Positions 17,629 through 26,338 of a stretch of DNA of 64,000 bases are shown here, in pieces. Source of the stretch: Facklamia languida CCUG 37842 (GTDB taxonomy: Bacteria; Bacillota; Bacilli; Lactobacillales; Aerococcaceae). Below the pieces are notes generated by a model. That model had not been told where the DNA came from and did not search any database. It saw nothing but the letters and a program-made list of their open reading frames with translations. The position numbers and the translations under genes were made by a program. Numbering within the stretch: the first letter of the stretch is position 1; every line of letters begins with the position of its first letter. The stretch lies in assembly GCF_000245795.1 (NCBI RefSeq), contig NZ_JH601133.1, forward strand, positions 1,487,505 to 1,551,504, read 5' to 3'.

Positions 17629-18795
17629 ATGGCATCCGTATTTGATTACTTAAATAAACAGGGGCAAGAACCCCTGACTCGCTTGAGTCTAAATGAAGTG
17701 GATATCCTGCTTTTAACGGAAGCGACCTATATGATGAGCCAGCAAACGACCCGTGATCTGCCTGAGCCGTATACTTTACGCGCTTTTTATGACCACTTAC
17801 AGGTCCACTACCCTTATTTTTCCAAGCAGAATCCCTTCCTCATTACCGAGAATCGACTGAAGACCTTGAACTTATTAGCCCAAAGCCTACGCTATGGCCA
17901 GCTGGAGCTGGAGCACTTAGAAGAGGTGATCGATAGTCGCGCCCAGCTGCAATTCTCAGCGGTGACTTACCGGTTGGATGCTAACTGTCGTTTAATTGTC
18001 TATAAGGGAACAGATGATACCCTGGTGGGTTGGAAGGAAGATTTTAACCTGTCCTATCAAGCCGTGATACCCGCTCAACTGGAGGCTCTGGCTTATTTTA
18101 TTGATCGCTATGACCAGGAGGGGGAGGTTGACTATCTCTTATCTGGCCATTCCAAAGGGGGCAACTTAGCCATCTATGCGGGCATGGAAGCCGAATTTAA
18201 GCAATGGGCTCGGTTTAAGGCCATTTATTCCTTCGATGCGCCAGGCTTTCAAAAAGACATCCTCGATCGTTGGGCGAGGAGTGTTCCACCAGCTGGTCGG
18301 ATCCACCAGTATATGCCGCAAAATGCGGTAGTGGGGCAGATCCTATATCCCCTTACCCAACCACAAGTTGTAGAAAGCACGGCTTTTCGTCTGCTCCAGC
18401 ATGATACCCTGACCTGGTTGGTGGACCAAGACCGCTTGTCCAAGCTCCAGGCCACGAGTCCTGAAAGTGACTTTGCCCGAGCCAGTATGGCGGCTTGGAT
18501 AGAAGAGACGAGTCCACAGAACCGACATGCCTTCTTTTCTTTATTCTTTAAACTCTTGGACCAATGCGGCCTGCGCTCACTCAATGATCTCAGTGGCCAT
18601 TATGGTTCTTTTATCACAGCCTTTCTGGATCGGCTTCACCAGCTTCCCAGTGACCAGCGTCAGGTCTTAGCGACCAATATTGAATTCTTTATGACCCACT
18701 ATCGCAGCCAGGCGGTCCAGCACCGGCGGTTTAAACAAAGAGAATTCTTTGATCGGCTAGTTCAAGGCGTCCGAGAGATTCGCTTACTTAAGTAA
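17629..18795 (+). CDS. Mbeg1-like (DUF2974) alpha/beta-hydrolase
   Basis: Lipase-like alpha/beta-hydrolase of the DUF2974 (Mbeg1-like) group. The 388 aa have the nucleophile elbow GHSKGG (about residues 182-187) within LLSGHSKGGNLAIYAGM, the canonical GxSxG form. An oxyanion-region strand (LIVYKGTDDTLVGWKEDF) lies upstream and SFDAPGF carries the acidic member of the triad. There is no signal peptide, so it is cytoplasmic. It starts at ATG 17629 behind aaggaggatcc. The substrate is not known. It is followed by a perfect hairpin terminator. Confidence 0.8.
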   Translation: MASVFDYLNKQGQEPLTRLSLNEVDILLLTEATYMMSQQTTRDLPEPYTLRAFYDHLQVHYPYFSKQNPFLITENRLKTLNLLAQSLRYGQLELEHLEEVIDSRAQLQFSAVTYRLDANCRLIVYKGTDDTLVGWKEDFNLSYQAVIPAQLEALAYFIDRYDQEGEVDYLLSGHSKGGNLAIYAGMEAEFKQWARFKAIYSFDAPGFQKDILDRWARSVPPAGRIHQYMPQNAVVGQILYPLTQPQVVESTAFRLLQHDTLTWLVDQDRLSKLQATSPESDFARASMAAWIEETSPQNRHAFFSLFFKLLDQCGLRSLNDLSGHYGSFITAFLDRLHQLPSDQRQVLATNIEFFMTHYRSQAVQHRRFKQREFFDRLVQGVREIRLLK

Positions 18796-18826
18796 ATTAA
18801 TATTAGGAAAATCGATTCAGTTACAG

Positions 18827-18866
18827 ACCACCCTCTAGCTAAAAGAGCCAAGAGGGTGGTTTTTTC
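18827..18866 (+). terminator. Terminator after the Mbeg1-like gene
   Basis: Perfect 10-bp stem accaccctct (18827-18836) / agagggtggt (18851-18860), then TTTTTT. Confidence 0.9.
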
Positions 18867-18912
18867 TATGAGTGATCATTAAGGGGAAGGTTTTTAATTA
18901 TTTATGGAAAGT

Positions 18913-18977
18913 TAACTTGACATTATAGGTGGCAAGACTTATACTAAATGTAAAGCTAGCTTAACATTATAAGGAGA
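18913..18977 (+). promoter_or_regulatory. XRE gene promoter with imperfect direct-repeat operators
   Basis: TTGACA (18917-18922), 17 nt, TATACT (18940-18945): near-consensus. A motif cttgacattatagg (18916-18929) recurs as cttaacattataagg (18960-18974), the first across the -35 and the second at the ribosome binding site. The placement suits autorepression by the XRE protein. Confidence 0.6.
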
Positions 18978-18986
18978 TGGTTTGAT

Positions 18987-19184
18987 GTGAAGAATAGACT
19001 GGAGGAAATCAGAAAGCAGCAGAATATTACGCAAGAGGAATTAGCTTCCATTCTTGAAGTGTCACGGCAGACAATCGGGTCGCTAGAAAATGGGAGGTAC
19101 AATCCTTCGATCCTTTTAGCCTTCAAAATTGCCAGGTATTTTAATTTAAGGATTGAGGATATTTTTATCGATGAGGAGGAGTAA
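18987..19184 (+). CDS. Small XRE-family transcriptional regulator
   Basis: A 65-aa protein that is almost entirely a Cro/CI-type helix-turn-helix domain (QNITQEELASILEVSRQTI is the HTH, about residues 12-30; LENGRYNPSILLAFKIARYF follows). Such minimal regulators usually repress their own small operon with a membrane partner. It starts at GTG 18987 behind aaggagatgg; the ATG two bases earlier is followed at once by a stop. It overlaps nothing and is one base before the next start. The promoter is near-consensus and the repeated motif at 18916 and 18960 is the likely binding site. Confidence 0.85.
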   Translation: MKNRLEEIRKQQNITQEELASILEVSRQTIGSLENGRYNPSILLAFKIARYFNLRIEDIFIDEEE

Positions 19185-19185
19185 C

Positions 19186-19578
19186 ATGAAAGACAATAAA
19201 ATTTGGTATTTAGGTTATGTGGTTGCACTCGCGAGTTTGATTGCCTTGTTTTTTGTAAAGAAAAATGAGGTTATGATGATTATTCTGACGGCTGTTTTTG
19301 CGGTTAGTCTATCGGTTACGAATGTGAAGATTCTCCATCATAAGATGTTGGCCAAGGATCAAAACTATCGAATTAGTCACAATGATGAGCGAAATGAAAA
19401 GATTCGCGACAAGGTCAATGCCAGTATGTCCGCTATTTTAATTCTCCTAATGGGGGCTGTCGCGATCGTGTGTATCGCGACCAAGGCTTATCTTCCAGCC
19501 ATATTGTTAGCGGTTGGTCTGGCGGCTTATCCGGCGATTAGCTATTTTGTGAATCGTTATTATGAACATAAATATTAA
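19186..19578 (+). CDS. Small four-helix membrane protein paired with the XRE regulator
   Basis: A 130-aa integral membrane protein with about four hydrophobic segments (near 6-25, 30-47, 88-105, 108-125) and a central hydrophilic loop carrying SHNDERNEKIRDK. That loop motif is typical of DUF2178-like proteins encoded next to XRE regulators in Firmicutes; function unknown. ATG 19186 follows gaggaggag at good distance and lies 1 nt after the regulator stop, so the two are translated together. An earlier frame start at 19153 lies inside the regulator and lacks a ribosome binding site. Confidence 0.75.
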   Translation: MKDNKIWYLGYVVALASLIALFFVKKNEVMMIILTAVFAVSLSVTNVKILHHKMLAKDQNYRISHNDERNEKIRDKVNASMSAILILLMGAVAIVCIATKAYLPAILLAVGLAAYPAISYFVNRYYEHKY

Positions 19579-19918
19579 GCGGTCACTGATCGATATTTAC
19601 TTAACTTTGAGTCTTTCAAACGTGCTTCAAAGGAGCCTGCCCACTTTTCATCACTAGGCCTGGGGCCTTGGTGATTCTGCAGGGCATAAGTGGCTTGTGG
19701 CAAATCGATCAATGGCTGGGGACCATCCTTCAAAGGGGCCGAGTGGCAGAAGTTTGGGCAAGCTTGTGTTGGAGGGTGGTTCCCTTTAATCATGTTTTAG
19801 AGTCACCTTCTTAATGGCTTACCATGGTATTCATGCTGAAATGCTATTGGTTTGTCGCTGATTTTTGCTTGATCTAATCATGAGGCATTCATAATTCATG
19901 GAAATAGACAAATAGACC
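19579..19918. other. Gene-free spacer, locally GC-richer
   Basis: A 340-nt gap. Bases 19620-19790 are richer in G and C than their surroundings and hold a minus-strand open frame (72 codons, 19575-19793) with no ribosome binding site. I treat it as chance or a decayed gene. No repeat-family copy is present. Confidence 0.4.
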
Positions 19919-19947
19919 TTGTTATTTGTGAATGTATCTTGTATACT
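19919..19947 (+). promoter_or_regulatory. rpsB promoter
   Basis: TTGTTA (19919-19924), 17 nt, TATACT (19942-19947), preceded by TTG. Transcript start near 19954. Confidence 0.75.
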
Positions 19948-19953
19948 TATGAG

Positions 19954-20066
19954 CGGTGCTAAAAGCATCAATTCACACAATAATAGATATCCGTCAGGGT
20001 GCTTTCTCACGGGAGTCTGGGGGATAGAGGATATTATTGGAGGAAATAAAAACCAAAAGGAGAATA
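19954..20066 (+). promoter_or_regulatory. Structured rpsB leader, candidate S2 autoregulatory site
   Basis: A 110-nt leader. CAATA...ATATCC (near 19979-19995) can pair with GGATAT-TATTG (near 20030-20040), enclosing a GGGAGTCTGGGGGA stretch. An AAAGCATC near 19963-19971 can pair with GGTGCTTT near 19998-20006. Ribosomal protein S2 leaders are known autoregulatory targets in several bacteria; that this is one is inferred. Confidence 0.45.
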
Positions 20067-20069
20067 TAT

Positions 20070-20867
20070 ATGGCAGTTATTTCAATGAAACAATTGTTAG
20101 AAGCTGGTGTCCACTTTGGTCACCAAACACGTCGTTGGAACCCTAAGATGAAACGCTACATTTTCACTGAACGGAATGGTATCTACATCATTGACTTGCA
20201 AAAGACAGTGAAATTAGTCGATGAAGCCTACAATGTGATCCGTGATACGGTTGCAGACGGTGGCGTGGTCCTCTTTGTCGGAACTAAGAAGCAAGCGCAA
20301 CAAGCGATTGAAGAGCAGGCAGAGCGTTGCGGTCAATACTATATCAACCATCGTTGGTTAGGTGGCCTTTTAACGAACTGGGAAACAATCCAAGGACGTA
20401 TCCGTCGTTTGAAATCCCTAGAACAAATGGAAGTGGACGGAACATTTGATGTTCTTCCTAAGAAAGAAGTCGTTGAATTACGTAAAGAGTGGGACCGTCT
20501 TGAGAAATTCTTAGGTGGTATCAAAGATATGCCAAGAATTCCAGATGTGATCTTCATCGTAGACCCACGTAAAGAACGGATTGCGGTCCAAGAAGCACGT
20601 AAATTAAATATCCCAATCGTCGCAATGGTTGATACAAACTGTGACCCAGATGAGATTGATTATGTCATTCCAGCGAATGATGATGCGATTCGTGCCATCA
20701 AGTTGATTACTCAAGCAATGGCAGAAGCAGTGATCGAAAGCAATCAGGGACAAATCGACGTTGATGCGGAAGTTTCTGAAAAAGACGACAAAGAATTCTT
20801 CGATAACCTTTTCGATAACAAGGAAGAAAAAGAAGAAGCTGAAGCAGATTCAGCAGACGAAGAATAA
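20070..20867 (+). CDS. rpsB: 30S ribosomal protein S2
   Basis: Small-subunit ribosomal protein. The 265 aa start [27 protein letters not shown], the S2 hallmark. They include [20 protein letters not shown] and the conserved [28 protein letters not shown] (spread over about 145-175). The C-terminal 30 residues are an acidic, low-complexity tail ([10 protein letters not shown]...[14 protein letters not shown]). Start ATG 20070 follows aaaggag; the longer frame from 20037 begins inside the leader. It is first in an rpsB-tsf-pyrH-frr order, with an intrinsic terminator before tsf. Confidence 0.98.
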   Translation: MAVISMKQLLEAGVHFGHQTRRWNPKMKRYIFTERNGIYIIDLQKTVKLVDEAYNVIRDTVADGGVVLFVGTKKQAQQAIEEQAERCGQYYINHRWLGGLLTNWETIQGRIRRLKSLEQMEVDGTFDVLPKKEVVELRKEWDRLEKFLGGIKDMPRIPDVIFIVDPRKERIAVQEARKLNIPIVAMVDTNCDPDEIDYVIPANDDAIRAIKLITQAMAEAVIESNQGQIDVDAEVSEKDDKEFFDNLFDNKEEKEEAEADSADEE

Positions 20868-20887
20868 TTCTATTTATAATGATACGC

Positions 20888-20931
20888 AAGCTGTCTTAAG
20901 TTGCTCTGGCATGTTTAAGACAGCTTTTTTA
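20888..20931 (+). terminator. Terminator between rpsB and tsf
   Basis: Stem aagctgtcttaa (20888-20899) / ttaagacagctt (20915-20926), then tttt. It should tune rpsB against tsf. Confidence 0.85.
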
Positions 20932-20952
20932 GAAAAGTGGTTCTTTTTTTAC

Positions 20953-20981
20953 TTTTGCTAGTTGGACAATTTTGATATACT
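20953..20981 (+). promoter_or_regulatory. tsf promoter
   Basis: TATACT (20976-20981) with TTTTGC at 20953-20958 (17-nt spacer) or TTGCTA at 20955-20960 (15 nt). The -35 is weak; the -10 is strong. Confidence 0.5.
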
Positions 20982-21029
20982 AGGGAAGGTAATCAACCAA
21001 AGCAAGACATTCCAAGGAGGATTTATACA

Positions 21030-21908
21030 ATGGCAAATATTAGTGCAAAGCAAGTTAAAGAATTAAGAGATATGACCGGTGTTGGGATGATGGATGCTAA
21101 GAAAGCCTTAGTTGAAGTGGATGGCGATATCGAAAAAGCGGTTGACATCCTACGTGAAAAAGGTCTCGCTAAGGCTGCTAAGAAGGCTGACCGGATTGCA
21201 GCTGAAGGATTAACAGCAAGCTATATCGATGGCAATGTAGCCGCATTGGTTGAAATTAACTCTGAGACAGACTTTGTGGCTAAGAATGATAAATTTGTTA
21301 ACTTAGTCAATGGAATTGCTGAAGCAGTCGCTAAAGCACAACCTAAGACGATGGAAGAAGCCTTGGCTGTTGAGTTTGATGGCAAAACAATCGACAATGC
21401 TGTGATCGAAGCTACCCAAGTAATCGGTGAGAAGATTTCATTCCGTCGCTTCGCTTTATTGAACAAGACAGATGCCGATGTCTTTGGTGAATATGCTCAC
21501 CAAGGCGGACGGATTGGTGTCGTGACGATTATTGCGGATTCAGATAACCAAGAAGTGGCGCGCGATGTGGCAATGCACGTTGCAGCGATCAATCCTAAAT
21601 ATTTGAAGCGTGAAGATGTTGCAGCTGAAGAAGTTGAACGTGAAGAAGCCGTTCAAAGAGAATTAACCCTTAACGAAGGCAAACCTGAACACATCGTTGA
21701 CAAGATTGTGTCAGGCCGGATGGATAAGTTCTATGGTGAAATCTGCTTGAATGAACAAGCATTCGTTAAAGATGGTGACCAAAAGGTAGCGGACTATGTA
21801 AAATCAGCCGGTGGACACATTACCGATTATGTTCGCTTCGAAGTAGGAGAAGGTTTAGAGAAACGTTCCGATAACTTTGCAGATGAAGTTGCAGCTCAAA
21901 TGAAATAA
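21030..21908 (+). CDS. tsf: Elongation factor Ts
   Basis: Guanine-nucleotide exchange factor that recycles EF-Tu-GDP in translation. The 292-aa length is normal. The N-terminal UBA-like region carries the signature VKELRDMTGVGMMDAKKALVE (positions 8-30) and KGLAKAAKKADRIAAEG. The EF-Tu-contacting motif TDFVAKND (about 81-88) is present. Start ATG 21030 lies behind aaggagg. It has its own promoter and an intrinsic terminator downstream, next to rpsB as in most bacteria. Confidence 0.98.
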   Translation: MANISAKQVKELRDMTGVGMMDAKKALVEVDGDIEKAVDILREKGLAKAAKKADRIAAEGLTASYIDGNVAALVEINSETDFVAKNDKFVNLVNGIAEAVAKAQPKTMEEALAVEFDGKTIDNAVIEATQVIGEKISFRRFALLNKTDADVFGEYAHQGGRIGVVTIIADSDNQEVARDVAMHVAAINPKYLKREDVAAEEVEREEAVQRELTLNEGKPEHIVDKIVSGRMDKFYGEICLNEQAFVKDGDQKVADYVKSAGGHITDYVRFEVGEGLEKRSDNFADEVAAQMK

Positions 21909-21924
21909 TCGCATTGAACAACTA

Positions 21925-21955
21925 GCTGCCCCAGTTTTGGCTGGGGCTTTTTTTA
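21925..21955 (+). terminator. Terminator after tsf
   Basis: Stem gccccag (21928-21934) / ctggggc (21941-21947), then seven T. Confidence 0.85.
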
Positions 21956-21982
21956 AAAGCGAAATGGAAGGAAGGGTATGAG

Positions 21983-22711
21983 ATGGCTCAAGCAAAGTAT
22001 AATCGCATTGTCCTGAAATTAAGTGGGGAAGCCTTGGCTGGAAGTAAGGGCTTTGGGATTGATCCCCAGACGGTTAAGTTGATCACACAGGAAGTCAAGG
22101 AAGTCTATGAATTAGGTACTGAGATTGCCATTGTTGTCGGTGGTGGCAATATCTGGCGCGGCTCAATTGGAGCTGAGATGGGAATGGAAAGGGCCCAAGC
22201 CGACTATATGGGCATGTTGGCGACGGTTATGAATGCCTTAGCTCTACAAGATGCCCTCGAGAATTTAGATGTCCCTTCACGGGTTCAAACCTCGATTGAA
22301 ATGCGGGCAGTGGCTGAACCCTATATTCGCCGCAAGGCCATCCGTCACCTTCAAAAGCAACGAGTTGTGATCTTCGCAGGTGGAACGGGAAACCCTTATT
22401 TCACTACGGACACGACGGCAGCCTTAAGGGCAGCAGAGATCGAGGCGGATGTGATCCTTATGGCCAAGAATAATGTCGATGGGGTCTATAGTGCTGATCC
22501 GAAGTTAGATGAATCAGCCGTCAAGTATGACAACCTGACCCACTTAGATGTGATTGCCAAAGGACTCAAGGTGATGGATTCAACCGCTTCATCACTCAGC
22601 ATGGATAATAACATTCCTTTAGTGGTCTTTAACCTGAGCGAACCTGGGAATATTAAACGGGTCGTTCTGGGTGAAAATATTGGAACAACAGTCGATAATC
22701 AACCCTCTTAA
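21983..22711 (+). CDS. pyrH: UMP kinase
   Basis: Phosphorylates UMP to UDP in pyrimidine nucleotide supply; a hexameric amino-acid-kinase-fold enzyme. In 242 aa it shows KLSGEAL (about 11-17), [10 protein letters not shown] (52-61), the RRAIRHL-like block [28 protein letters not shown] (about 116-143) and [12 protein letters not shown]. Start ATG 21983 is behind gaagg. It lies between the tsf terminator and frr, in the conserved tsf-pyrH-frr order. A promoter-like site for frr overlaps the end of the spacer after it. Confidence 0.97.
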   Translation: MAQAKYNRIVLKLSGEALAGSKGFGIDPQTVKLITQEVKEVYELGTEIAIVVGGGNIWRGSIGAEMGMERAQADYMGMLATVMNALALQDALENLDVPSRVQTSIEMRAVAEPYIRRKAIRHLQKQRVVIFAGGTGNPYFTTDTTAALRAAEIEADVILMAKNNVDGVYSADPKLDESAVKYDNLTHLDVIAKGLKVMDSTASSLSMDNNIPLVVFNLSEPGNIKRVVLGENIGTTVDNQPS

Positions 22712-22718
22712 TCACCAA

Positions 22719-22747
22719 TTACACGCTAGCAAGCTTTATGCTATAAT
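22719..22747 (+). promoter_or_regulatory. frr promoter
   Basis: TTACAC (22719-22724), 17 nt, TATAAT (22742-22747) with an extended TGC. Confidence 0.7.
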
Positions 22748-22774
22748 AAAGAAAATGTTACCAGGAGGAAGAAT

Positions 22775-23335
22775 ATGGCGGCAGACAATGTGTTAAAAGA
22801 TACGAAGGGCCGGATGCAGAAATCAATCGAGGCCTTTCAAAGAGAATTGGGAACAATCCGAGCAGGGGTCGCTAATGCGAGTATCCTTGACCGGGTGTCG
22901 GTTGAATACTATGGAGCGGAAACGCCCCTCAACCAACTGGCTTCAATTACGATTCCTGAACCAAGAATGCTGATGATCTCACCTTATGATAAGAGCTCCT
23001 TACAAAATATTGAAAAAGGTATCTTGATGAGTGATGTGGGCATCACCCCCACCAATGATGGGGAAGTCATTCGCTTGGTCATTCCAGCCCTCACCAAAGA
23101 GCGACGGGAAGATCTGGTTAAGGTTGTGGGCAAGGAGCAAGAGAATGCTAAGATTGCGATCCGTAATATCCGTCGCGATGCGATTGATTCTGTTAAGAAG
23201 TTAGAAAAAGCTAAAGAAATTACAGAAGATGACGTTAAGCGCTATGAGAAGGATATTCAACAATTAACCGATGATTCAACCAAGGAAATTGACCGTCTCA
23301 CCAGTCTGAAAGAAGAAGAAATTCGCACGAACTAA
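22775..23335 (+). CDS. frr: Ribosome recycling factor
   Basis: Splits post-termination ribosomes together with EF-G. The 186 aa have the two-domain tRNA-like RRF shape: the helix-bundle start ([23 protein letters not shown], residues 9-31), the beta domain ([30 protein letters not shown]) and the closing helix ([22 protein letters not shown]). Start ATG 22775 follows aggagg. It has its own promoter and terminator in addition to likely read-through from pyrH. Confidence 0.98.
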   Translation: MAADNVLKDTKGRMQKSIEAFQRELGTIRAGVANASILDRVSVEYYGAETPLNQLASITIPEPRMLMISPYDKSSLQNIEKGILMSDVGITPTNDGEVIRLVIPALTKERREDLVKVVGKEQENAKIAIRNIRRDAIDSVKKLEKAKEITEDDVKRYEKDIQQLTDDSTKEIDRLTSLKEEEIRTN

Positions 23336-23349
23336 GCGTATTTTACGTT

Positions 23350-23386
23350 TCCTGCCCTTGAAACTGATTGGGGCAGGAGTTTTTTG
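23350..23386 (+). terminator. Terminator after frr
   Basis: Stem tcctgccc (23350-23357) / gggcagga (23371-23378), then tttttt. Confidence 0.85.
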
Positions 23387-23399
23387 CTTTAAAAGATTT

Positions 23400-23426
23400 T
23401 TGCTTGTCCCTCATTTCTGCTATAAT
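23400..23426 (+). promoter_or_regulatory. uppS promoter
   Basis: TATAAT (23421-23426) with an extended TGC; TTGCTT (23400-23405) with a short 15-nt spacer. Confidence 0.6.
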
Positions 23427-23458
23427 TAAAGGGATATCGAGAATTAAAGGAGTAGACT

Positions 23459-24181
23459 ATGCAAGACACAAGGACCGATCGACCTCACCATGTCGCCATT
23501 ATTATGGACGGAAATGGCCGCTGGGCTAAGAAACGGCACATGCCCCGGGTCTTTGGCCATAAGAAAGGGGTCGAAACCCTCAAGAAAATCACCATCCGCG
23601 CCCATGAGTTAGGCATTAAAGTCTTAACGGTCTATGCCTTTTCGACTGAGAACTGGTCGCGACCTGAAGAGGAAGTCAACTTTCTCATGAAGTTACCTAA
23701 GGAATTCTTTGATTCCTTCTTACCCGAATTAATAAAGCATAATGTACGCGTGATAACTATTGGCAACCCCAGCCGTCTACCTCAAGAGACTCAGGCCTTG
23801 ATGCAAGAGGGCTTAGACCGAACGGCAGCTAATACAGGCATGATCTTAAATATTGCCCTGAATTATGGGGGCCGGCAAGAATTGGTTCATGCCAGCCAAG
23901 CAATTGCTCAACAAGTCCTTGAAGGTCAACTAGACCCATCAGCCATTGATGAGGACCTCTTGTCCCAGTATTTGATGACCCATCCTTTAGGGGATTACCA
24001 AGACCCCGACTTGATGATTCGCACGAGTGGGGAGTTACGACTAAGTAATTTCTTGTTGTGGCAGTTGGCTTACAGTGAGTTTTATTTTACCGATGTTCTT
24101 TGGCCGGACTTCACACCGGCAGAATTTGACCAGGCAATTGAGGCCTATCAGAAGCGTCAGCGACGCTATGGAAAAGTCTAA
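23459..24181 (+). CDS. uppS: Undecaprenyl diphosphate synthase
   Basis: Cis-prenyltransferase that elongates farnesyl diphosphate with isopentenyl diphosphate to the C55 lipid carrier for peptidoglycan. The 240 aa carry HHVAIIMDGNGRWAKKRHMPRVFGHKKG (about 10-37), with the catalytic Asp in MDGNGRW, the FSTENWSRP motif, and the C-terminal DLMIRTSGELRLSNFLLWQ. Start ATG 23459 follows aaaggag. It is first in uppS-cdsA-rseP, the usual Firmicutes envelope block, from which polC is separated by a terminator. Confidence 0.97.
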   Translation: MQDTRTDRPHHVAIIMDGNGRWAKKRHMPRVFGHKKGVETLKKITIRAHELGIKVLTVYAFSTENWSRPEEEVNFLMKLPKEFFDSFLPELIKHNVRVITIGNPSRLPQETQALMQEGLDRTAANTGMILNIALNYGGRQELVHASQAIAQQVLEGQLDPSAIDEDLLSQYLMTHPLGDYQDPDLMIRTSGELRLSNFLLWQLAYSEFYFTDVLWPDFTPAEFDQAIEAYQKRQRRYGKV

Positions 24182-24200
24182 TAAAGAAGGGAGGATCGTC

Positions 24201-25001
24201 ATGAGACAACGGATTTTGACTGCCGCTTTGGCTTTAGCTGTCTTTGTCCCTTTCATGATTAAGGGAGGCGCTTGGTTTGCTTGGCTGATTTTTATTTTAG
24301 GAGCCATTGGCTTGTATGAGTTGGCAAGAATGAAGCAAGTGCCTTATCTGAGCGAGGTAGGCATTGTATCGACCATTGCCATTATGTCGATCATCTTGCC
24401 TGAGCGCTATTTTGACCAGATTTTACCGATGATGAACCCTGTGGGCTTGTTCTTTATTTGTGGCATGGTCTTGCTGGTGTTGACTGTTTATCGCTATGAC
24501 CGGTTTAACTTCGTCGATGCAGCCACCTTGATCTTTGGGGTCTTGTATATCGGAGTCGGTATGCGGTTCTTAATTGAGATTCGTGACCTGGGGCTTGAGA
24601 ATATTTTTTACCTGTTTATCGTGATTTGGTCGACCGACTCAGGGGCCTATCTGGTTGGCAAACGATATGGTCATTATCAACTGGCCGGTCATATCAGTCC
24701 TAAGAAGACGATTGAAGGAGCCCTGGGCGGGATTGTGACGGCCTTAATTACGACGAGTCTCTATGCGACCTTTGTTAACCTCGATATTCGCTATGGACAT
24801 TCGCTGGCTGTTTTGACCGTCTTAATATCCTTAGCGGGTCAACTGGGGGACCTGGTGGAATCGGCCTTTAAGCGGTACTTCCAAGTCAAAGATTCCGGGA
24901 ATCTCCTGCCGGGACATGGTGGCGTTCTCGACCGCTTTGATTCATCGATTTTTGCGAGTATTTTATTTATGGTATGGCAGGGTATTACGAATTTTAATTA
25001 G
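24201..25001 (+). CDS. cdsA: Phosphatidate cytidylyltransferase
   Basis: Membrane enzyme making CDP-diacylglycerol from phosphatidic acid and CTP, the precursor of phosphatidylglycerol and cardiolipin. The 266 aa have about eight hydrophobic segments and end with the CdsA signature (AGQLGDLVESAFKRYFQVKDSGNLLPGHGGVLDRFDS, about 213-249), including the metal-binding acidic residues. I chose ATG 24201, behind gggagg, over the frame start at 24075 that lies inside uppS. It is 19 nt after uppS and 17 nt before rseP. Confidence 0.95.
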   Translation: MRQRILTAALALAVFVPFMIKGGAWFAWLIFILGAIGLYELARMKQVPYLSEVGIVSTIAIMSIILPERYFDQILPMMNPVGLFFICGMVLLVLTVYRYDRFNFVDAATLIFGVLYIGVGMRFLIEIRDLGLENIFYLFIVIWSTDSGAYLVGKRYGHYQLAGHISPKKTIEGALGGIVTALITTSLYATFVNLDIRYGHSLAVLTVLISLAGQLGDLVESAFKRYFQVKDSGNLLPGHGGVLDRFDSSIFASILFMVWQGITNFN

Positions 25002-25018
25002 AGGAATGGAGCAAGTGG

Positions 25019-26272
25019 ATGTTAAAGACAATCGTAATCTTTTTAATTATCTTTTCGATCATTGTGGTATTTCATGAATTAGGCCATCTTTATTGGGCCA
25101 AGAAGGCTGGGATTTTGGTGCGCGAATTTTCCCTTGGGATGGGACCAAAGTTGTTTGCTAAGCAGGCTCAAGATGGCACGACTTATACCATCCGAATGTT
25201 GCCGATGGGGGGCTATGTCCGCCTGGCCGGTTTAGGTGAAGAAGAGCAGATTCAACCTGGTCAATCGCTGGGGCTTTTATTGGATGACCAGGACCAGGTT
25301 GTCCGGATTAATTTGAGCAATAAGTCCTACGACCTGGCGGAATTACCCGTCCGAGTGGACCAGGTCGACCTGGTGGATGAGATGACCCTGACCGCTTATG
25401 AGGCCAATCAAGAAGATCCGAAGACTTTTAAGGTTTCCCGTCAGGCAGAAATTATCGAGGAAGATGGGACGATCTTGAAGGTTGCCCCCATTGAGACCCG
25501 ATATGAGTCGGTCTCTGTTTGGCGCAAGATGCTGACCAACTTTGGTGGCCCCTTGAATAACTTTATCCTTTCAATTGTGGCCTTTGCGATCGTTGGCTTC
25601 ATGTTACCTGGTGTGCCAACCTATTCGAATCAAATTGACGTCCTAGAAGACACACCCGCTGCCCAAGCCGGCCTTGAGCAGGGCGACCGAATCCTGGCGG
25701 TGAATGGCCAGGAGGTCAAGGATTGGAACCAATTGATTGCCGCCTTAGAAGCGGTCGACCAAGACCAGACGGATTTGACCATTGACAGGCAGGGTCAAAC
25801 CTTAACCAAGCAAGTTGCCTTCAAGGAAATCGAAGAAGGTCAGCGTCAAATCGGTATTACCATGCAACGGTCAACGGCTATCATGGATCGCTTGCTCTTT
25901 GGATTTATCGCCACTTGGAATGTCATCACCATGGTCTTGTCTGTTTTGGCTTCGATCTTTACCCGAGGCTTTGATTTGAATCTCTTTGGGGGGCCGGTTG
26001 CCATGGCTCAAGCAACATCGACCGTGGCAAATCAAGGGTTAATGAATATTATTTGGTTCATGGCTTCCTTGTCTGCCAACTTAGGGATTGTCAACCTGAT
26101 TCCAATTCCAGCCCTGGATGGGGGAAAGATTGTCTTGAACCTGATTGAACTTGTTCGGGGCAAGCCCTTGAGTCAGGAGAAGGAAGGGATCATTACCCTC
26201 GTAGGGGTCGTCCTCCTCTTGATCTTAATGGTCGCCGTCACCTGGAATGACATTATGCGTGCCTTTACTTAG
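25019..26272 (+). CDS. rseP: Site-2 protease RseP (RIP metalloprotease)
   Basis: Intramembrane zinc metalloprotease that cleaves anti-sigma factors or signal peptides within the membrane (RasP/Eep type). The 417 aa have the zinc motif HELGH in FHELGHLYWAKKAG (about 19-32), a PDZ domain (DTPAAQAGLEQGDRILAVNGQ, about 214-234) and the second metal motif NLIPIPALDGGK (about 360-371) next to a late membrane helix. Four hydrophobic helices fit the family. Start ATG 25019. It follows cdsA, and a short hairpin terminator precedes polC. Confidence 0.95.
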   Translation: MLKTIVIFLIIFSIIVVFHELGHLYWAKKAGILVREFSLGMGPKLFAKQAQDGTTYTIRMLPMGGYVRLAGLGEEEQIQPGQSLGLLLDDQDQVVRINLSNKSYDLAELPVRVDQVDLVDEMTLTAYEANQEDPKTFKVSRQAEIIEEDGTILKVAPIETRYESVSVWRKMLTNFGGPLNNFILSIVAFAIVGFMLPGVPTYSNQIDVLEDTPAAQAGLEQGDRILAVNGQEVKDWNQLIAALEAVDQDQTDLTIDRQGQTLTKQVAFKEIEEGQRQIGITMQRSTAIMDRLLFGFIATWNVITMVLSVLASIFTRGFDLNLFGGPVAMAQATSTVANQGLMNIIWFMASLSANLGIVNLIPIPALDGGKIVLNLIELVRGKPLSQEKEGIITLVGVVLLLILMVAVTWNDIMRAFT

Positions 26273-26279
26273 AAAGAAG

Positions 26280-26310
26280 CGACCTCCGATTTAAGCGGAG
26301 GCTTTTCTTT
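26280..26310 (+). terminator. Terminator between rseP and polC
   Basis: Stem cctccg (26283-26288) / cggagg (26296-26301), then cttttcttt; short and probably partial. Confidence 0.65.
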
Positions 26311-26338
26311 AGCTTTTGACAAAATGAAAGGAGAACCC

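Noticed and set aside
19575-19793. Minus-strand 72-codon ORF
   Set aside because: No ribosome binding site and no recognisable protein features; kept only as a note on the spacer.
20037-20069. Longer rpsB start at 20037
   Set aside because: It lies inside the leader; the aaaggag fits ATG 20070 and the protein then begins with the normal S2 sequence.
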